Shown here piece by piece: positions 1 through 10,440 of a DNA stretch of 64,000 nt (its first letter is position 1; each line of letters begins with the position of its first letter). The notes below the pieces were generated by a model that was not told the origin of the DNA, searched no databases, and saw nothing but the letters and a program-made list of their open reading frames with translations. The stretch covers positions 310,001-374,000 of the forward strand of contig NZ_FTMY01000005.1 of the NCBI RefSeq assembly GCF_900156165.1, given 5' to 3'. The translations under genes were made by a program, and so were the position numbers. This stretch comes from Pseudacidovorax sp. RU35E (GTDB lineage Bacteria > Pseudomonadota > Gammaproteobacteria > Burkholderiales > Burkholderiaceae_C).

Positions 1-553
1 GGTGCAGCAGGAAGTTGCCCGCCACGTAGTTGAGCATCAGCGAGGCGATGATCTCGTTCACGGCCAGGCGCAGCTTGAGCAGCGCCGGCGCCAGCGCCCA
101 GAGCATGCCCATCGTCATGGCCACCGCGCCCATCAGCGGCAGCCGCAGTGCGGCCGGGCCGATGTCGAACATCGACACCGCCGTCGCGCCGATGGCGCCG
201 AAGATCATCTGGCCTTCCAGCCCCAGGTTCCAGAAGCGGGCGCGGAAGGCGATGGCGGCGCCGATGCCCACCAGGATCATGGGCGCGGCCTGGAAGAGCA
301 CCGCCAGCAGGCTCTGCTGGTCCACCAGCGTCTGCATGATGAACTCGTTGAGCAGCTCGTTGGCGGGCACGCCCGCGGCCACCAGGATCGCGGCCGAGAG
401 CGCCAGCCCGACCCCCACCGCCAGCGCGAGGATCAGCGCCTGCCGGGGCAGGCCCATCTGCTGGCGCAGCTCCAGTGTGTAGCGGCGCGCGAAGAGCGGC
501 ACGTGCTTCGCGCGTGCTTCCTGGGCGGCAGCGTCGAGCGCGGTATCAGTCAT
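1..553 (-). CDS. BMP-type nucleoside ABC transporter permease (5' part of gene, C-terminus cut by window edge)
   Basis: About 184 N-terminal residues are visible. They resemble the YufP/NupP-type inner-membrane permeases that work with Bmp family lipoproteins to import nucleosides. Supporting stretches are FWNLGLEGQ followed by MIFGAIGA, and EIIASLMLNYVA, which are strongly conserved in that family, together with several hydrophobic segments. The ATG at 553-551 lies inside the last codons of the ATPase gene, so the two are translationally coupled by an 8-nt overlap. The 3' end lies to the left of the window. Family assignment is solid; the substrate (nucleoside or nucleobase) is inferred from family and from the neighbouring rut genes. 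Confidence 0.88.
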   Translation of the reverse strand, partial: MTDTALDAAAQEARAKHVPLFARRYTLELRQQMGLPRQALILALAVGVGLALSAAILVAAGVPANELLNEFIMQTLVDQQSLLAVLFQAAPMILVGIGAAIAFRARFWNLGLEGQMIFGAIGATAVSMFDIGPAALRLPLMGAVAMTMGMLWALAPALLKLRLAVNEIIASLMLNYVAGNFLLH

Positions 554-2051
554 GCGCGACCATGGCTTGGCCGACGTCTTGGCGGTCGGCGGGTTGATCG
601 AACTCGGCCACGATGCGTCCGCGGGCCATCACGCCCACGCGGTCGGCGAGGGCCAGCACCTCGTCCAGGTCCTCGCTGATGAGCAGCACGGCGGCGCCGG
701 CATCGCGCGCGGCGCGCAGGCGGGCATGCACCTCGGCCCCGGCGCGCACGTCCAGCCCGCGGCTGGGGCTGTGGGCCAGCACCAGGCGCGGCGCGCGGCC
801 GAACTCGCGGGCCAGCACCAGCTTCTGCGCATTGCCGCCCGACAGCAGCGCGGCCTTCTGGTTGAGGTGCCGCACGCCCTGCACGTCGAAGGCCTGCACG
901 GCCTCGCGCGCGTCGGCGGCCATGCGGGCGCGGTCCAGCCGCCAGGCCGGGCCGTAGCGGCCAGCCTGCACCTGGCCGATGCCGAAGTTCTCCACCACCG
1001 ACAGGCCGCCCGCGAGCGCGAGGCCGTAGCGGTCCGCCGGGATGGCGGCGAAGTGCGGCAGGCGGCCCTGTGCCGGACCCTCCTCGCCAGCCAGTGCGAT
1101 GGTCCCTTCCAGCCCCTCGGCCATGCCCATCAGCGCCTCGGCCAGTTCGCCCTGGCCGTTGCCGCCGACGCCGGCCAGGCCGTAGATCTGGCCGGCGTGC
1201 AGCGTCAGGTCCACGCCGTCCAGCGCCTGGCGGCCGTTCGCGTGCAGGCGCAGGCCGCGCACCGTCAGCAGCGGCGCACCGCCCATCGCCGGCTCCGTGG
1301 CCGCCTCGCTGGCCGCGACCGACTGGCCGACGGTCAGGCGCACCAGCTCTTCGATGGGCGTGGCCTTCGGGTCCACCGTGGCGACGGTGCGGCCGCCGCG
1401 CATCACCGTCACGCGGTCGGCCCAGGTCTTCACGTCGGACATCTTGTGCGTCACCAGCGCCACCGCGGCGCCCTGGCGCGACAGCGCGTGCACCGTGGCC
1501 AGCAGGCGTTCGGCCTCCTGGTCGGTAAGCACGGCTGTGGGCTCGTCCAGGATCAGGATGCGCGCGCCCGCCAGCAGCACCTTGAGGATCTCCACCCGCT
1601 GCTGCTCGGCGATGGAGAGGCGCTCCACGCGGGCCCGCGGGTCGATGACGAAACCCAGCTCGGCGGCCCGTGCCGTGATCTGTTCCTCCAGCTGCGCCAT
1701 GCGCCGCCGGTGGCTGCCTTCGGCCTGTGCGAGCGGGTGCCCCAGCAGGATGTTCTCGGCCACCGTGAACGGCCGCACCAGCTTGAAGTGCTGGTGCACC
1801 ATGCCGATGTGCAGCGCCGCCGCCGCGCGCGGCCCCGCGAGCCGCACCGGGTTGTCGTCCACCAGCAGCTGGCCCTCTTCAGGCGCATACAGGCCTGCCG
1901 CGATGTTCATGAGCGAGGACTTGCCTGCGCCGTTCTCGCCTAGCAGCGCATGCACCTCGCCCCAGCGCGCAGCAAAGGACGCGTCCGTCAGGGCCTTGAA
2001 CCCATCGAAGGACTTGTGAATGCCAACAAGGCGCAGGGCGTCAACAGTCAT
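546..2051 (-). CDS. BMP-type nucleoside ABC transporter, double-domain ATPase
   Basis: This 501-residue protein has two ABC domains in one chain, like NupO/YufO and sugar ATPases of the RbsA type. Domain 1 has Walker A GENGAGKSS at residues 38-46, a Walker B/DEPTAVL block and the signature SIAEQQRVEILKVL. Domain 2 has a degenerate Walker A (GVGGNGQGE, lacking the GKS/T) but keeps LSGGNAQKLVLARE; such degeneration of the second site is usual in this family. The start ATG at 2051 was chosen because homology begins there (MTVDALRLVGIHKSF); an in-frame extension to 2249 covers only a GC-rich intergenic repeat. It powers the neighbouring permease and receptor. Confidence 0.9.
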   Translation of the reverse strand: MTVDALRLVGIHKSFDGFKALTDASFAARWGEVHALLGENGAGKSSLMNIAAGLYAPEEGQLLVDDNPVRLAGPRAAAALHIGMVHQHFKLVRPFTVAENILLGHPLAQAEGSHRRRMAQLEEQITARAAELGFVIDPRARVERLSIAEQQRVEILKVLLAGARILILDEPTAVLTDQEAERLLATVHALSRQGAAVALVTHKMSDVKTWADRVTVMRGGRTVATVDPKATPIEELVRLTVGQSVAASEAATEPAMGGAPLLTVRGLRLHANGRQALDGVDLTLHAGQIYGLAGVGGNGQGELAEALMGMAEGLEGTIALAGEEGPAQGRLPHFAAIPADRYGLALAGGLSVVENFGIGQVQAGRYGPAWRLDRARMAADAREAVQAFDVQGVRHLNQKAALLSGGNAQKLVLAREFGRAPRLVLAHSPSRGLDVRAGAEVHARLRAARDAGAAVLLISEDLDEVLALADRVGVMARGRIVAEFDQPADRQDVGQAMVAHD

Positions 2052-2106
2052 CAGCGTATGAAGAGAAAAGGTGCCCCCAGCAGCCGCCGCGGAGTTGGCC
2101 TTGGCC

Positions 2107-2126
2107 TGTCCTGAGCCTGTCGAAGG
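2107..2126. repeat. Copy of the widespread TCCTGAGCCTGTCGAAGG-type intergenic repeat
   Basis: The sequence TGTCCTGAGCCTGTCGAAGG sits in the 142-nt gap between the transporter ATPase and the binding-protein gene. The motif CTGAGCCTGTCGAAGG recurs between genes in many proteobacterial chromosomes. It is followed at 2128-2190 by a GC-rich block with short palindromes (for example GCGGAGCGCAAAGCGCGGAGC), also typical of intergenic DNA in this family. A related shortened copy lies at 57691-57712. Function unknown. Confidence 0.55.
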
Positions 2127-2193
2127 GCCAGGCCGCAGGCGGCGCCCCCGGAAGGGGGTTGGCGGAGCGCAAAGCGCGGAGCCTGGGGGAGAG

Positions 2194-3291
2194 CTACTTC
2201 TGCGTGATGACGCCCTTGACGAACCAGTCCATCTTCCAGAGGTCCGCATCCGACAGCACGGCGCCCGCGGCCACGCGCTCCTTGCCGTCGCGGTCCTTGA
2301 GCGGGCCGGCGTAGACCTGCTTGCCCTTCAGGATGGCCTCGCGCTCGGCCTGGATGACCTTGACCTTGTCGGCCGGCACGGCCGCGCCGAAGCCGGCGAT
2401 GTCGGTGCCGCCGCCGCTCATCGGGATGAAGGCGCCGTAGGGCTCCGGCTTCCAGTTGCCCGCGATGATCTTCTTGAGCTCGGGCACCAGGAAGCGGTCC
2501 CACACCCACACCGACGAGCACAGCGTGGCCTTGGGCGCGAACTGCCGCAGGTCGCGGTGGTGGCCGGTGCCGTACACGCCGCGCTCCTGCGCCACGATCT
2601 GCGGCGTGGGCGAGTCCACGTGCTGGCCGATCACGTCGGCGCCCTGGTCGATCAGCGCGGTGGCGGCGGCGCGCTCCTTGACCGGGTCGTTCCAAGTGCC
2701 GGTGTAGATCACGTTCACCGTGGCGTTGGGGTTCATCTTCTGCGCGCCCAGCGCGAAGGCGTTGATGGTCCAGTTCACCACGCCGAAGGGGTTGGCGGCC
2801 ACGAAGCCCAGCTTGCCCGTCTTGCTGGCGGCGCCGGCCGCCATGCCGCACAGGTACTGGCTCTCGTAGGTGCGGCCGTAGAAGGATTCGAGGTTCGGCC
2901 CGTTGGTGGTGCCCGAGCCATTGAGGAAGGCCACCTTGGGGTACTTGGCCGCCAGGTCCTTCATGGCGTCGGACTGACCGAAGGCGGTGCCGATCACGAT
3001 GTTGGCGCCGCGCGAGATGAAGCGCTCGGCCGCCGGCTTGATGACCGAGGCGTCCTCGCCCACGTTCTCCACGAACTGGATCTTCTGGCCCAGGGCGGCC
3101 TCGATCTTCACGCGGGCCTCGTCGAAGGCCTGCGTCCAGCCGCCGTCGTTCTTGGGGCCGTAGTACAGCATCGCGATGACGGGCTTGCCGCTCAGGCTGA
3201 AGCCGGCCTGGGCATGGGCGGCGCCCGCCGACAGCAGCACGGCAGCGCCGGCCAGGGCCACGCTCATGCGGGGAAAGCGCTTGGACAACAT
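2194..3291 (-). CDS. BMP family ABC transporter substrate-binding protein
   Basis: This 365-residue periplasmic receptor belongs to the Bmp/Med family (type I periplasmic-binding fold), which binds nucleosides or related compounds. The start ATG at 3291 follows a good Shine-Dalgarno (GGAGG five bases upstream) and opens a signal peptide, MLSKRFPRMSVALAGAAVLL, ending at AHA. The mature part starts GFSLSGKPVIAMLYYGPKNDGGW, and the block WTQAFDEARVKIEAALG matches the family start. Later blocks are VGEDASVIKPAAERFISRGANIVIGTAFGQSD (split here as family blocks) and GFVAANPFGVVNWTINAFALGAQ-like segments. It is the first transporter gene in the leftward unit; the ATPase and permease follow. Confidence 0.9.
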   Translation of the reverse strand: MLSKRFPRMSVALAGAAVLLSAGAAHAQAGFSLSGKPVIAMLYYGPKNDGGWTQAFDEARVKIEAALGQKIQFVENVGEDASVIKPAAERFISRGANIVIGTAFGQSDAMKDLAAKYPKVAFLNGSGTTNGPNLESFYGRTYESQYLCGMAAGAASKTGKLGFVAANPFGVVNWTINAFALGAQKMNPNATVNVIYTGTWNDPVKERAAATALIDQGADVIGQHVDSPTPQIVAQERGVYGTGHHRDLRQFAPKATLCSSVWVWDRFLVPELKKIIAGNWKPEPYGAFIPMSGGGTDIAGFGAAVPADKVKVIQAEREAILKGKQVYAGPLKDRDGKERVAAGAVLSDADLWKMDWFVKGVITQK

Positions 3292-3394
3292 GGAGACCTC
3301 CAGGAGGAAGGAAGAGGGGAGAGGAAGGAAGCGGGAAGCGTGAAAGAGCACGAACAGTGCCGCCCCGCCGCCAGCCGGCCGGGCGGCGGGCGCG

Positions 3395-3781
3395 TCACAT
3401 CATGAAGTTGATGCGGAAGACGTTGCCCTCGGGATCGAGCAGCACCGCCTGGTACCAGTTGTAGTACGTGACATAGGGCGGCTTGATGAGCGTGGCGCCG
3501 GCCTCCAGCGCGACGGGCACCATGCGGTCCACGTCCTCGCGGCTGTCGACGTCGATGTTGAGCAGGAACTTGACGCCCTTCGTGTCCGAGAACTCGGCCA
3601 GGTGCAGCAGCTCGTAGGCATCCAGCGCGTTGAAGCCCAGGCTGCTCTTGCCCGTGTCCAGGCCGCGGAAGATGGGCGAACGGATGGCCTCGATCTCCGG
3701 GAAGCCGAACACGCGCTGGTAGAAGCCGCTCAAGGCGACCACGTCCTTGGCGAAGACGTTGACGTAAGACAGGTGTGCCAT
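3395..3781 (-). CDS. VOC (glyoxalase/bleomycin resistance) superfamily protein
   Basis: A 128-residue single-domain VOC protein. The N-terminal beta-alpha-beta unit (MAHLSYVNVFAKDVVALSGFY) and the C-terminal GxxxxxxDPEGNVFRI-type strand (AVLLDPEGNVFRINFMM) are diagnostic of the fold. The residue corresponding to the last metal ligand (usually Glu before the end of the second module) is not obvious, so metal-dependent catalysis is uncertain. The start at 3781 has AGGA six bases upstream; an upstream ATG at 3799 lacks one. It lies between the dioxygenase and the transporter receptor in the same direction, suggesting a role in the same catabolic unit; the reaction is unknown. Confidence 0.82.
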   Translation of the reverse strand: MAHLSYVNVFAKDVVALSGFYQRVFGFPEIEAIRSPIFRGLDTGKSSLGFNALDAYELLHLAEFSDTKGVKFLLNIDVDSREDVDRMVPVALEAGATLIKPPYVTYYNWYQAVLLDPEGNVFRINFMM

Positions 3782-3889
3782 GGAATCCTCAGTGATCAAT
3801 GCGGCCGAGCGCCGGGCCGCCCCAAGCCGGCCGCGCCCCCCCCTGGGGGGTGGCGGTACACGCCGCAGGCGTGAAAAGCCGGGGGGCCG

Positions 3890-4882
3890 TCATTTCGTGC
3901 CACCGAAGGTGGTTTGCTTCACGAACTTCGAGGTCAGGTGGTCGCCCGACGAAATCGGCGCGTACTTGGCCTTCTCGCCCGGCGCCAGGCAGGTGGGCAG
4001 GCACTCGACCATGGCGTCGTAGTTGGGCTGGTGGAAGAACACCAGCGACTGCCGCCGGTTGGTCTGCGCCACCTCGAAGGGCGGGTTGACCACGCGGTGC
4101 ATGGTGGAGACCCACTGGTCGTTGGTCCACTGCATCATCAGGTCGGCGATGTTGACCACCAGGCCGCCTTCGACCAGCGGCACGTCCACCCATTCGCCGG
4201 CCTTGTTCTGCACCTGCAGGCCCTTGTCGTCGGGCAGCACGATGGTCAGGCTGCCGTAGTCGCTGTGCGCGCCCGCGCGCAGCTGGCCGGGCAGCGGCGC
4301 CTCGCGCTGAGGCGGGTACGACAGCACGCGGAACATGCTGATGTGCTTGTCGATCTTGTCGTCGAAGTAGGTCTCGGGCAGTTCGAGCCCCAGCGCGAAG
4401 AGGCGCATGAGCGAGCGCGACAGGTCGCTCATCGCCTCGAAGTACTGCTCATAGGCCTCGCGGAAGCCCTCGATGGGCGGCCAGCTGTTGGGCTCGAAGT
4501 GCGGGCCGGCGGCGGGGCCACGGTGGTACTCGTCGTCCGGCACGTTCGACGGGCCGATGGAGAAGGACTCCTTCAGGTCGCCGGGCGAGGCCTCTTCGAG
4601 GCTGTACGACAGGCCCTCCTCGCCCACCGCGCTGTAGCCGCGCACCGCGTCGTCGCGCGGGCGGTCCACCTTGCGCTTCTCGGCCAGCGGCAGGTCGAAG
4701 AACTGGCGCGACAGGGCCGAGACGCGCGCGATGAGCGCCGGGTCGATGCCGTGGTGCGTGATCACCAGGAAGCCGATGCTGCGGCAGGCCTCGTCCACCT
4801 GGCGGGCCAGCGCGGCCTTCTCCGCGGCGGTGCCCGAGAAGTAGGGCGCGAGGTCGATGATGGGAACGGTCATCAGGGTCAT
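3890..4882 (-). CDS. Isopenicillin N synthase-like Fe(II)/2-oxoglutarate-type oxygenase
   Basis: This 330-residue cytosolic enzyme has an N-terminal DIOX_N segment (PIIDLAPYFSGTAAEK, then GFLVITHHGI) and a C-terminal double-stranded beta-helix. The Fe(II) ligands are visible as H206 and D208 in AHSDYGS and H262 in STMHRVV. The cosubstrate-binding R-x-S motif is R277-Q-S279. All catalytic residues are present, so it should be active. It is the promoter-proximal gene of a leftward set with a VOC protein and a nucleoside-type transporter. A RutR-box-like palindrome lies about 60 bp upstream. By analogy with fungal thymine 7-hydroxylase, which belongs to the same superfamily, it could oxidise a pyrimidine; this is inference only. 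ATG 4873 is an alternative start. Confidence 0.87.
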   Translation of the reverse strand: MTLMTVPIIDLAPYFSGTAAEKAALARQVDEACRSIGFLVITHHGIDPALIARVSALSRQFFDLPLAEKRKVDRPRDDAVRGYSAVGEEGLSYSLEEASPGDLKESFSIGPSNVPDDEYHRGPAAGPHFEPNSWPPIEGFREAYEQYFEAMSDLSRSLMRLFALGLELPETYFDDKIDKHISMFRVLSYPPQREAPLPGQLRAGAHSDYGSLTIVLPDDKGLQVQNKAGEWVDVPLVEGGLVVNIADLMMQWTNDQWVSTMHRVVNPPFEVAQTNRRQSLVFFHQPNYDAMVECLPTCLAPGEKAKYAPISSGDHLTSKFVKQTTFGGTK

Positions 4883-4939
4883 GGGCGTCTCGATGCGCGG
4901 AAGGGGTACTGCAAAGCCCGTTTGCAACGACCGTGCCAG

Positions 4940-4956
4940 TTGGACCAAATGGACAA
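4940..4956. promoter_or_regulatory. Candidate RutR operator upstream of the dioxygenase-transporter unit
   Basis: TTGGACCAAATGGACAA resembles the E. coli RutR consensus TTGACCAnnTGGTCAA: the core GACCA-AA-TGG is kept, with two changes in the outer half-sites. It lies 58 bp upstream of the dioxygenase start and about 207 bp upstream of rutR. It shares its core (GACCAAATGG) with the better box at 9872. Confidence 0.6.
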
Positions 4957-5162
4957 ACGCCTGCCGGGCTGCGTACGATGCGCCGCATGCACGCCATTCG
5001 GCCGCGCTGCGGTGTCTTGGTGCAGGTCAAGACAGATGAGCGGTGCGCGAAGCCCGTTGCTGGTGCGTGCAGGCTGGTACGCGATTCGCAATGGCCGATG
5101 CAGGCGGGCCGTTGCCGATCCCACGACGCACGCCCACGACAACAAAAGGAAAGGGAAGCCCG

Positions 5163-5894
5163 ATGGCCAGACCACCCGCGGCGAAGAAGAAGGCGCCGGC
5201 CGAGGTGCGCAAACGCAAAGCAGAACCTGTGGGCACGAAGGCAGCGCCCGCAGCCGGCAAGCGGGCGGTGCGCCGGCCGCGACAGGCCGAGGACAAGCGC
5301 AGCGTGATCCTGGCGGCCGCGCTCGGCCTGTTCTCGCGCTATGGGCTGCACGGCACCAGCGTGGACCAGGTGGCCGCGCGGGCCGAGGTCTCCAAGAGCA
5401 ACCTGCTCTATTACTTCGCCAACAAGGAAGAGCTGTACGTGAGCGTGCTGCGCGAGCTGCTGCATGTGTGGCTGGAGCCGCTGCGGGGCTTCAGCGCCGA
5501 GCAGGACCCGCGCGAGGCCATCGCCAGCTACATCCGCCGCAAGCTGGTGATCTCGCGCGACCAGCCCGATGCCTCACGACTGTTCTGCCTGGAGATGATC
5601 CAGGGTGCGCCGCTGCTGCGCGAAGAGCTGGCGCTGGAGCTGCGCACGCTGGTGGAGCGCAAGTCGGAGGTGATCGGCGAATGGGTGCGCTCGGGCCGGC
5701 TGCGGCCGGTGGCGCCGCATCACCTCATCTTCGGCCTCTGGGCGCTGACGCAGCACTACGCCGACTTCGCCGTGCAGGTGCAGGCCATCGCCGGCCGCAC
5801 GCTGCAGGACGCGGCCTTCTTCGAGGAGACGGTGGAGAACGTGCAGCGACTGGTGCTGGACGGGATCTGCGTGCCGGACGCTGTGACGGCCTGA
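5163..5894 (+). CDS. rutR: TetR-family regulator of pyrimidine utilisation, RutR-like
   Basis: A 243-residue TetR-family repressor. The helix-turn-helix runs from about residue 44 to 95 (EDKRSVILAAALGLFSRYGL, then TSVDQVAARAEVSKSNLLYY, FANKEELY), which closely matches RutR. In E. coli RutR senses uracil or thymine and controls rut and related genes. The start ATG at 5163 has a GGAAAGGGAAG Shine-Dalgarno region. An unusual feature is the roughly 40-residue Lys/Ala/Arg-rich N-terminal tail before the DNA-binding domain, absent from the shorter E. coli protein. Position between the dioxygenase/transporter unit and rutABCDF fits control of both. RutR-like palindromes lie at 4940 and 9872. Confidence 0.88.
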   Translation: MARPPAAKKKAPAEVRKRKAEPVGTKAAPAAGKRAVRRPRQAEDKRSVILAAALGLFSRYGLHGTSVDQVAARAEVSKSNLLYYFANKEELYVSVLRELLHVWLEPLRGFSAEQDPREAIASYIRRKLVISRDQPDASRLFCLEMIQGAPLLREELALELRTLVERKSEVIGEWVRSGRLRPVAPHHLIFGLWALTQHYADFAVQVQAIAGRTLQDAAFFEETVENVQRLVLDGICVPDAVTA

Positions 5895-5949
5895 GACCGA
5901 CCTGCGCGCGCGGCGAAGCTCGAACGGCCGCGGAGCAGGCCATGCCAAA

Positions 5950-5986
5950 GCACCCGCGGAACTGGCTTGGCCAGGCCGCTGGGTGC
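5950..5986. repeat. 37-nt nested palindrome, copy 1
   Basis: Located between the convergent ends of rutR and rutF. It folds as GCACCC/GGGTGC, then GCGG/CCGC, then CTGGC-TTG-GCCAG at the tip. The same 37-nt design occurs at 59420 and 60577. In this copy the tip pair is C-T-G-G-C with G-C-C-A-G, a compensated change from CCGGC/GCCGG. A C-rich run and further short hairpins (GCCGCGAAGCGGC near 6022) follow, ending in GGGGGGTG. It could act as a transcription end for either gene; function unknown. Confidence 0.75.
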
Positions 5987-6052
5987 GCCCCCCTCCAAGC
6001 CGAAGGCGCGAGAGAGGGGGGAGCCGCGAAGCGGCATGGGGGGTGTTTCCTG

Positions 6053-6595
6053 CTACTGAGGAAGCAGGTCGTGGTAGCGGCGGTCGAAGTACACCAGGCC
6101 ATGGGCGGCGTTGCCCAGGCGCACCGCATCCACTTCGCAGAACAGCACGTCGTGGGTGCCCACGGCGGTGCGGTTCACCACGCGGCATTCGAAGGTGGCG
6201 GCGGCCTCGGCCAGCACCGGCACGCCGCTGCTGCTCACATGCCACTGGGCGGCAGAGAAGCGCTCGTCCATCGGCGTCTTGCCACCGAACAGGTTGGACA
6301 GCTGCTGCTGGCCCGCGCCCAGCACGTTCACGCACAGCACGCCGTTGGCCTGGAAGATGGGGTACACCGAGGCGCTGCGGTTCAGGCAGACGATCAGCGT
6401 GGGCGGCTCGTCGGTCACGCTGCACACGGCCGAAGCGGTGAAGCCTGCCCGGCCCGCGGGACCATCGGTGGTGATGACGTTCACGGCCGCACCCAGGCGC
6501 GCCATGGCATTGCGGTAGTCGCCGCGTTCGGGCGGCGTGGCGGCCAGGGCCTGCAGGGCCGCGGCGGTGGGAGCGGGGGCGGTGGACATCATCAT
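6053..6595 (-). CDS. rutF: Flavin reductase RutF (supplies reduced FMN to RutA)
   Basis: This 180-residue flavin reductase-like FMN-binding protein supplies reduced FMN to the RutA monooxygenase. The core has [40 protein letters not shown] and [12 protein letters not shown], typical of the family. The C-terminal region contains [16 protein letters not shown], followed by [11 protein letters not shown]. Three consecutive ATG codons (6595, 6592, 6589) make the exact start ambiguous, and no strong Shine-Dalgarno is seen. It is the last gene of rutABCDF, 23 bp after rutD. Unlike E. coli there is no rutE between rutD and rutF, and no rutG after it; the repeat block and rutR end follow. Confidence 0.92.
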   Translation of the reverse strand: MMMSTAPAPTAAALQALAATPPERGDYRNAMARLGAAVNVITTDGPAGRAGFTASAVCSVTDEPPTLIVCLNRSASVYPIFQANGVLCVNVLGAGQQQLSNLFGGKTPMDERFSAAQWHVSSSGVPVLAEAAATFECRVVNRTAVGTHDVLFCEVDAVRLGNAAHGLVYFDRRYHDLLPQ

Positions 6596-6618
6596 CGGAA
6601 GCCGGAAGAGAAGAGGGT

Positions 6619-7407
6619 TCAGTCCTGACGAGACAGGAAGCCGATCAGCGCGGCGTTGAAGCCAACCGGATCGGTCACGCTGTGCGCGTGGCCGCCGTGC
6701 GGGCTGCGGTCGAGCAGCGCCTGGGGCAGGCCTTCGGCCAGGCGCCGGGACATCGTCCACGGCACCAGCACGTCGTCCTGCGCACAGGCGACCAGGGTGG
6801 GGGCGGTGATCTCGTGCAGGCGCGCGTCCACGTCGAAGGCGCGCAGGGCTCCGATGCGCGCGCGCATGTTGGCTTCGCCAGGGAAATGGGCGAAGGCATG
6901 GTCCACCTCGGCCTGCACCTCGGTCGCATGGGCCGCGGCCCAGTCGGCGGGGTAGAGGAAGATGGGCTGCGCCTCCACATAGGCGCGCGGCCCGCAGGCA
7001 CCCAGCAGCGACAGGCGGGCGTCGAAGCAGCGGGCCGAGTGCGGGTTGGGCCGCGACCAGGCATTGACCAGCACCAGGCTCGCGACGCGCGCCGGCGCAT
7101 CCAGCGCCAGCTGCAGCCCGACCAGGCCGCCCAGGGCATGGCCCACCAGGTGGCAGCGCCCGGTGCCGGTGGCGTCCATCACCTCGGCCACGTCACGGGC
7201 CATGTCGGCGATGCTGTAGCCCGCGGGCAGGTCGGCCGGGCTTCGGCCGGTGCCGCGCTGGTCGTAGGCCACTACGCGCCAGCCGGCTTCGACCAGGGCC
7301 GGGATCTGCGGCTTCCAGAATCCCGCCGAGCCGCCCAGGCCCGAGGACAGCAGCACGCTGGGCGCGCCAGGGCGGCCTTCGCCGTGCATCTCGTGGTACA
7401 GCGCCAT
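6619..7407 (-). CDS. rutD: Putative aminoacrylate hydrolase RutD
   Basis: A 262-residue alpha/beta-hydrolase fold protein that accelerates hydrolysis of 3-aminoacrylate to malonic semialdehyde and ammonium in the Rut pathway. The oxyanion segment [20 protein letters not shown], the strand [11 protein letters not shown], the elbow VGHALGG and the terminal [10 protein letters not shown] are as in known RutD proteins. The nucleophile elbow has Ala where most hydrolases have Ser; E. coli RutD has the same GHALG, so this is a family trait and not decay. The start at 7407 leaves an 8-bp gap after rutC. Upstream in-frame extension covers rutC and is discarded. Confidence 0.92.
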   Translation of the reverse strand: MALYHEMHGEGRPGAPSVLLSSGLGGSAGFWKPQIPALVEAGWRVVAYDQRGTGRSPADLPAGYSIADMARDVAEVMDATGTGRCHLVGHALGGLVGLQLALDAPARVASLVLVNAWSRPNPHSARCFDARLSLLGACGPRAYVEAQPIFLYPADWAAAHATEVQAEVDHAFAHFPGEANMRARIGALRAFDVDARLHEITAPTLVACAQDDVLVPWTMSRRLAEGLPQALLDRSPHGGHAHSVTDPVGFNAALIGFLSRQD

Positions 7408-7415
7408 GGTGCGGC

Positions 7416-7808
7416 TCAGGCCTTCTTGCCCACGTGGGCGATGGAGGCGATCTCCACCAGCGCGTCGGGCTTCACCAGGCCGCACTGGATGCAGTAGCGC
7501 GCCGGCTTGGTGCCCGGGAAGTACTCGGCATACACCGCGTTGACCTTGGCGTAGTTGGCCCAGTCGGTGACGAAGATCATGTTGAAGGTGACGTCGTCCA
7601 TGGTGCCGCCAGCGGTCTCGATGACGCCCTTGATGGTCTCCAGCACATGGCGGGTCTGTGCGGTGGCATCGCCGACATGCACCACGTTGTTGTCCTTGTC
7701 GAAGGGCAGGGTGCCCGAGACGTAGACGACCCCGTCGGCCAGCGTGCCGGGCACGAAGGGCGCGATGGGGGTGCTGGTGCCGGGGGGGATGATGGCTTCC
7801 TTGGGCAT
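7416..7808 (-). CDS. rutC: RidA-family 3-aminoacrylate deaminase RutC
   Basis: This 130-residue YjgF/YER057c/UK114 (RidA) family enzyme removes aminoacrylate peracid/aminoacrylate intermediates formed after RutB. Family marks are [21 protein letters not shown] near the N-terminus, [17 protein letters not shown] in the middle and the signature [19 protein letters not shown] near the C-terminus; the conserved Arg precedes the Cys. The start ATG at 7808 ([10 protein letters not shown]) has TGGAG nine bases upstream. It lies 31 bp after rutB and 8 bp before rutD in the operon. Confidence 0.94.
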   Translation of the reverse strand: MPKEAIIPPGTSTPIAPFVPGTLADGVVYVSGTLPFDKDNNVVHVGDATAQTRHVLETIKGVIETAGGTMDDVTFNMIFVTDWANYAKVNAVYAEYFPGTKPARYCIQCGLVKPDALVEIASIAHVGKKA

Positions 7809-7839
7809 GAAGGGACTCCAGAGTGGGATGAACGAAGGA

Positions 7840-8631
<792 letters not shown>

Positions 8632-8644
8632 GGGCGTTGCTCCG

Positions 8645-9766
<1,122 letters not shown>

Positions 9767-9871
9767 GTGCGTGGACTCCAGGATGGGATTGCCGGCGGGT
9801 TTGCATGCGCTGTGCCAGTGCTGCTTTCCTGTTCCACATCAATGACTTGATGGAAAAATGCCCTGCATGTT

Positions 9872-9888
9872 TTGACCAAATGGTCCAA
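9872..9888. promoter_or_regulatory. RutR operator upstream of rutABCDF
   Basis: The sequence TTGACCAAATGGTCCAA matches the E. coli RutR box TTGACCAnnTGGTCAA with a single extra C in the right arm. It lies 106 bp before the rutA start in the short region shared with the divergent NTF2-like gene. This is the stronger of the two RutR-like sites in the window. Confidence 0.8.
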
Positions 9889-9978
9889 AACGGTTCGCGG
9901 CGATGGGCGCGTGCGCGGCAAGGTGGTGCGCCACATGCCGGAGCGTGGTGCGCACAGGGCGGCAGAATCGCGCCTGCC

Positions 9979-10431
9979 ATGCCCAGCAAAACCCGATACC
10001 CCGCCGCCTTGGGCGGCACCGCCGACGATCTGGAAGCCGCCTTCTACGACGCGCTGCAGCGCGGCGACGCCGACGCATTGATGGCCTGCTGGGCCGACGA
10101 GGAAGACGTGTTCTGCGTCCACCCCGGCGGGCCGCGCCTGGTGGGCGTGGCCGCCATCCGCAGCGCCTTCGAGCAGATGTTCGCCAACGGCGGTGCCGTG
10201 CATGCACGGCCTTCGCATGTCCGCCGCGTCGAAGCCCTCGGCACCAGCGTGCACAACGTGCTCGAGCGCATCGAGGTGCTCACCGCCGAGGGCCCGCGCC
10301 ATGCCTTCGTGCTGGCGACCAACGTGTACCTCAAGACCGAGATGGGCTGGCGACTGGTGGCGCACCATGCCAGCCCCGGCACCTCGCGCGAGCCGGACGA
10401 CGCGGTGGAAGTCCCGGGCCTGCTGCACTGA
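9979..10431 (+). CDS. NTF2-like / SnoaL-fold protein of unknown function
   Basis: The 150-residue protein has the cone-shaped NTF2-like pattern: DDLEAAFYDALQRGDADALM, CWADEEDVFCVHPGGPRLVG, then a C-terminal sheet with VYLKTEMGWRLVAHHAS. Such proteins are often annotated as YybH/calcium-calmodulin kinase association-domain-like and have no settled function. The ATG at 9979 was chosen because homology begins at MPSKTRY; upstream in-frame codons would overlap the RutR box region. It is followed 9 bp later by a YheT-type hydrolase, suggesting a two-gene unit. Confidence 0.75.
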   Translation: MPSKTRYPAALGGTADDLEAAFYDALQRGDADALMACWADEEDVFCVHPGGPRLVGVAAIRSAFEQMFANGGAVHARPSHVRRVEALGTSVHNVLERIEVLTAEGPRHAFVLATNVYLKTEMGWRLVAHHASPGTSREPDDAVEVPGLLH

Positions 10432-10440
10432 CAGTTCGGG

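Noticed and set aside
546..2051. Broken second Walker A in the transporter ATPase taken as decay
   Set aside because: The second domain of BMP- and sugar-type double ATPases is usually degenerate at this site; the signature motif is intact.
3914..6628. A 904-codon rightward frame across the dioxygenase, rutR and rutF region
   Set aside because: It is a shadow frame crossing genes on both strands and a repeat block, with no recognisable domain.
6619..7407. RutD seemed inactive because Ala replaces the nucleophilic Ser in GHALGG
   Set aside because: E. coli RutD has the same GHALG elbow, so this is a family feature and not a mutation.
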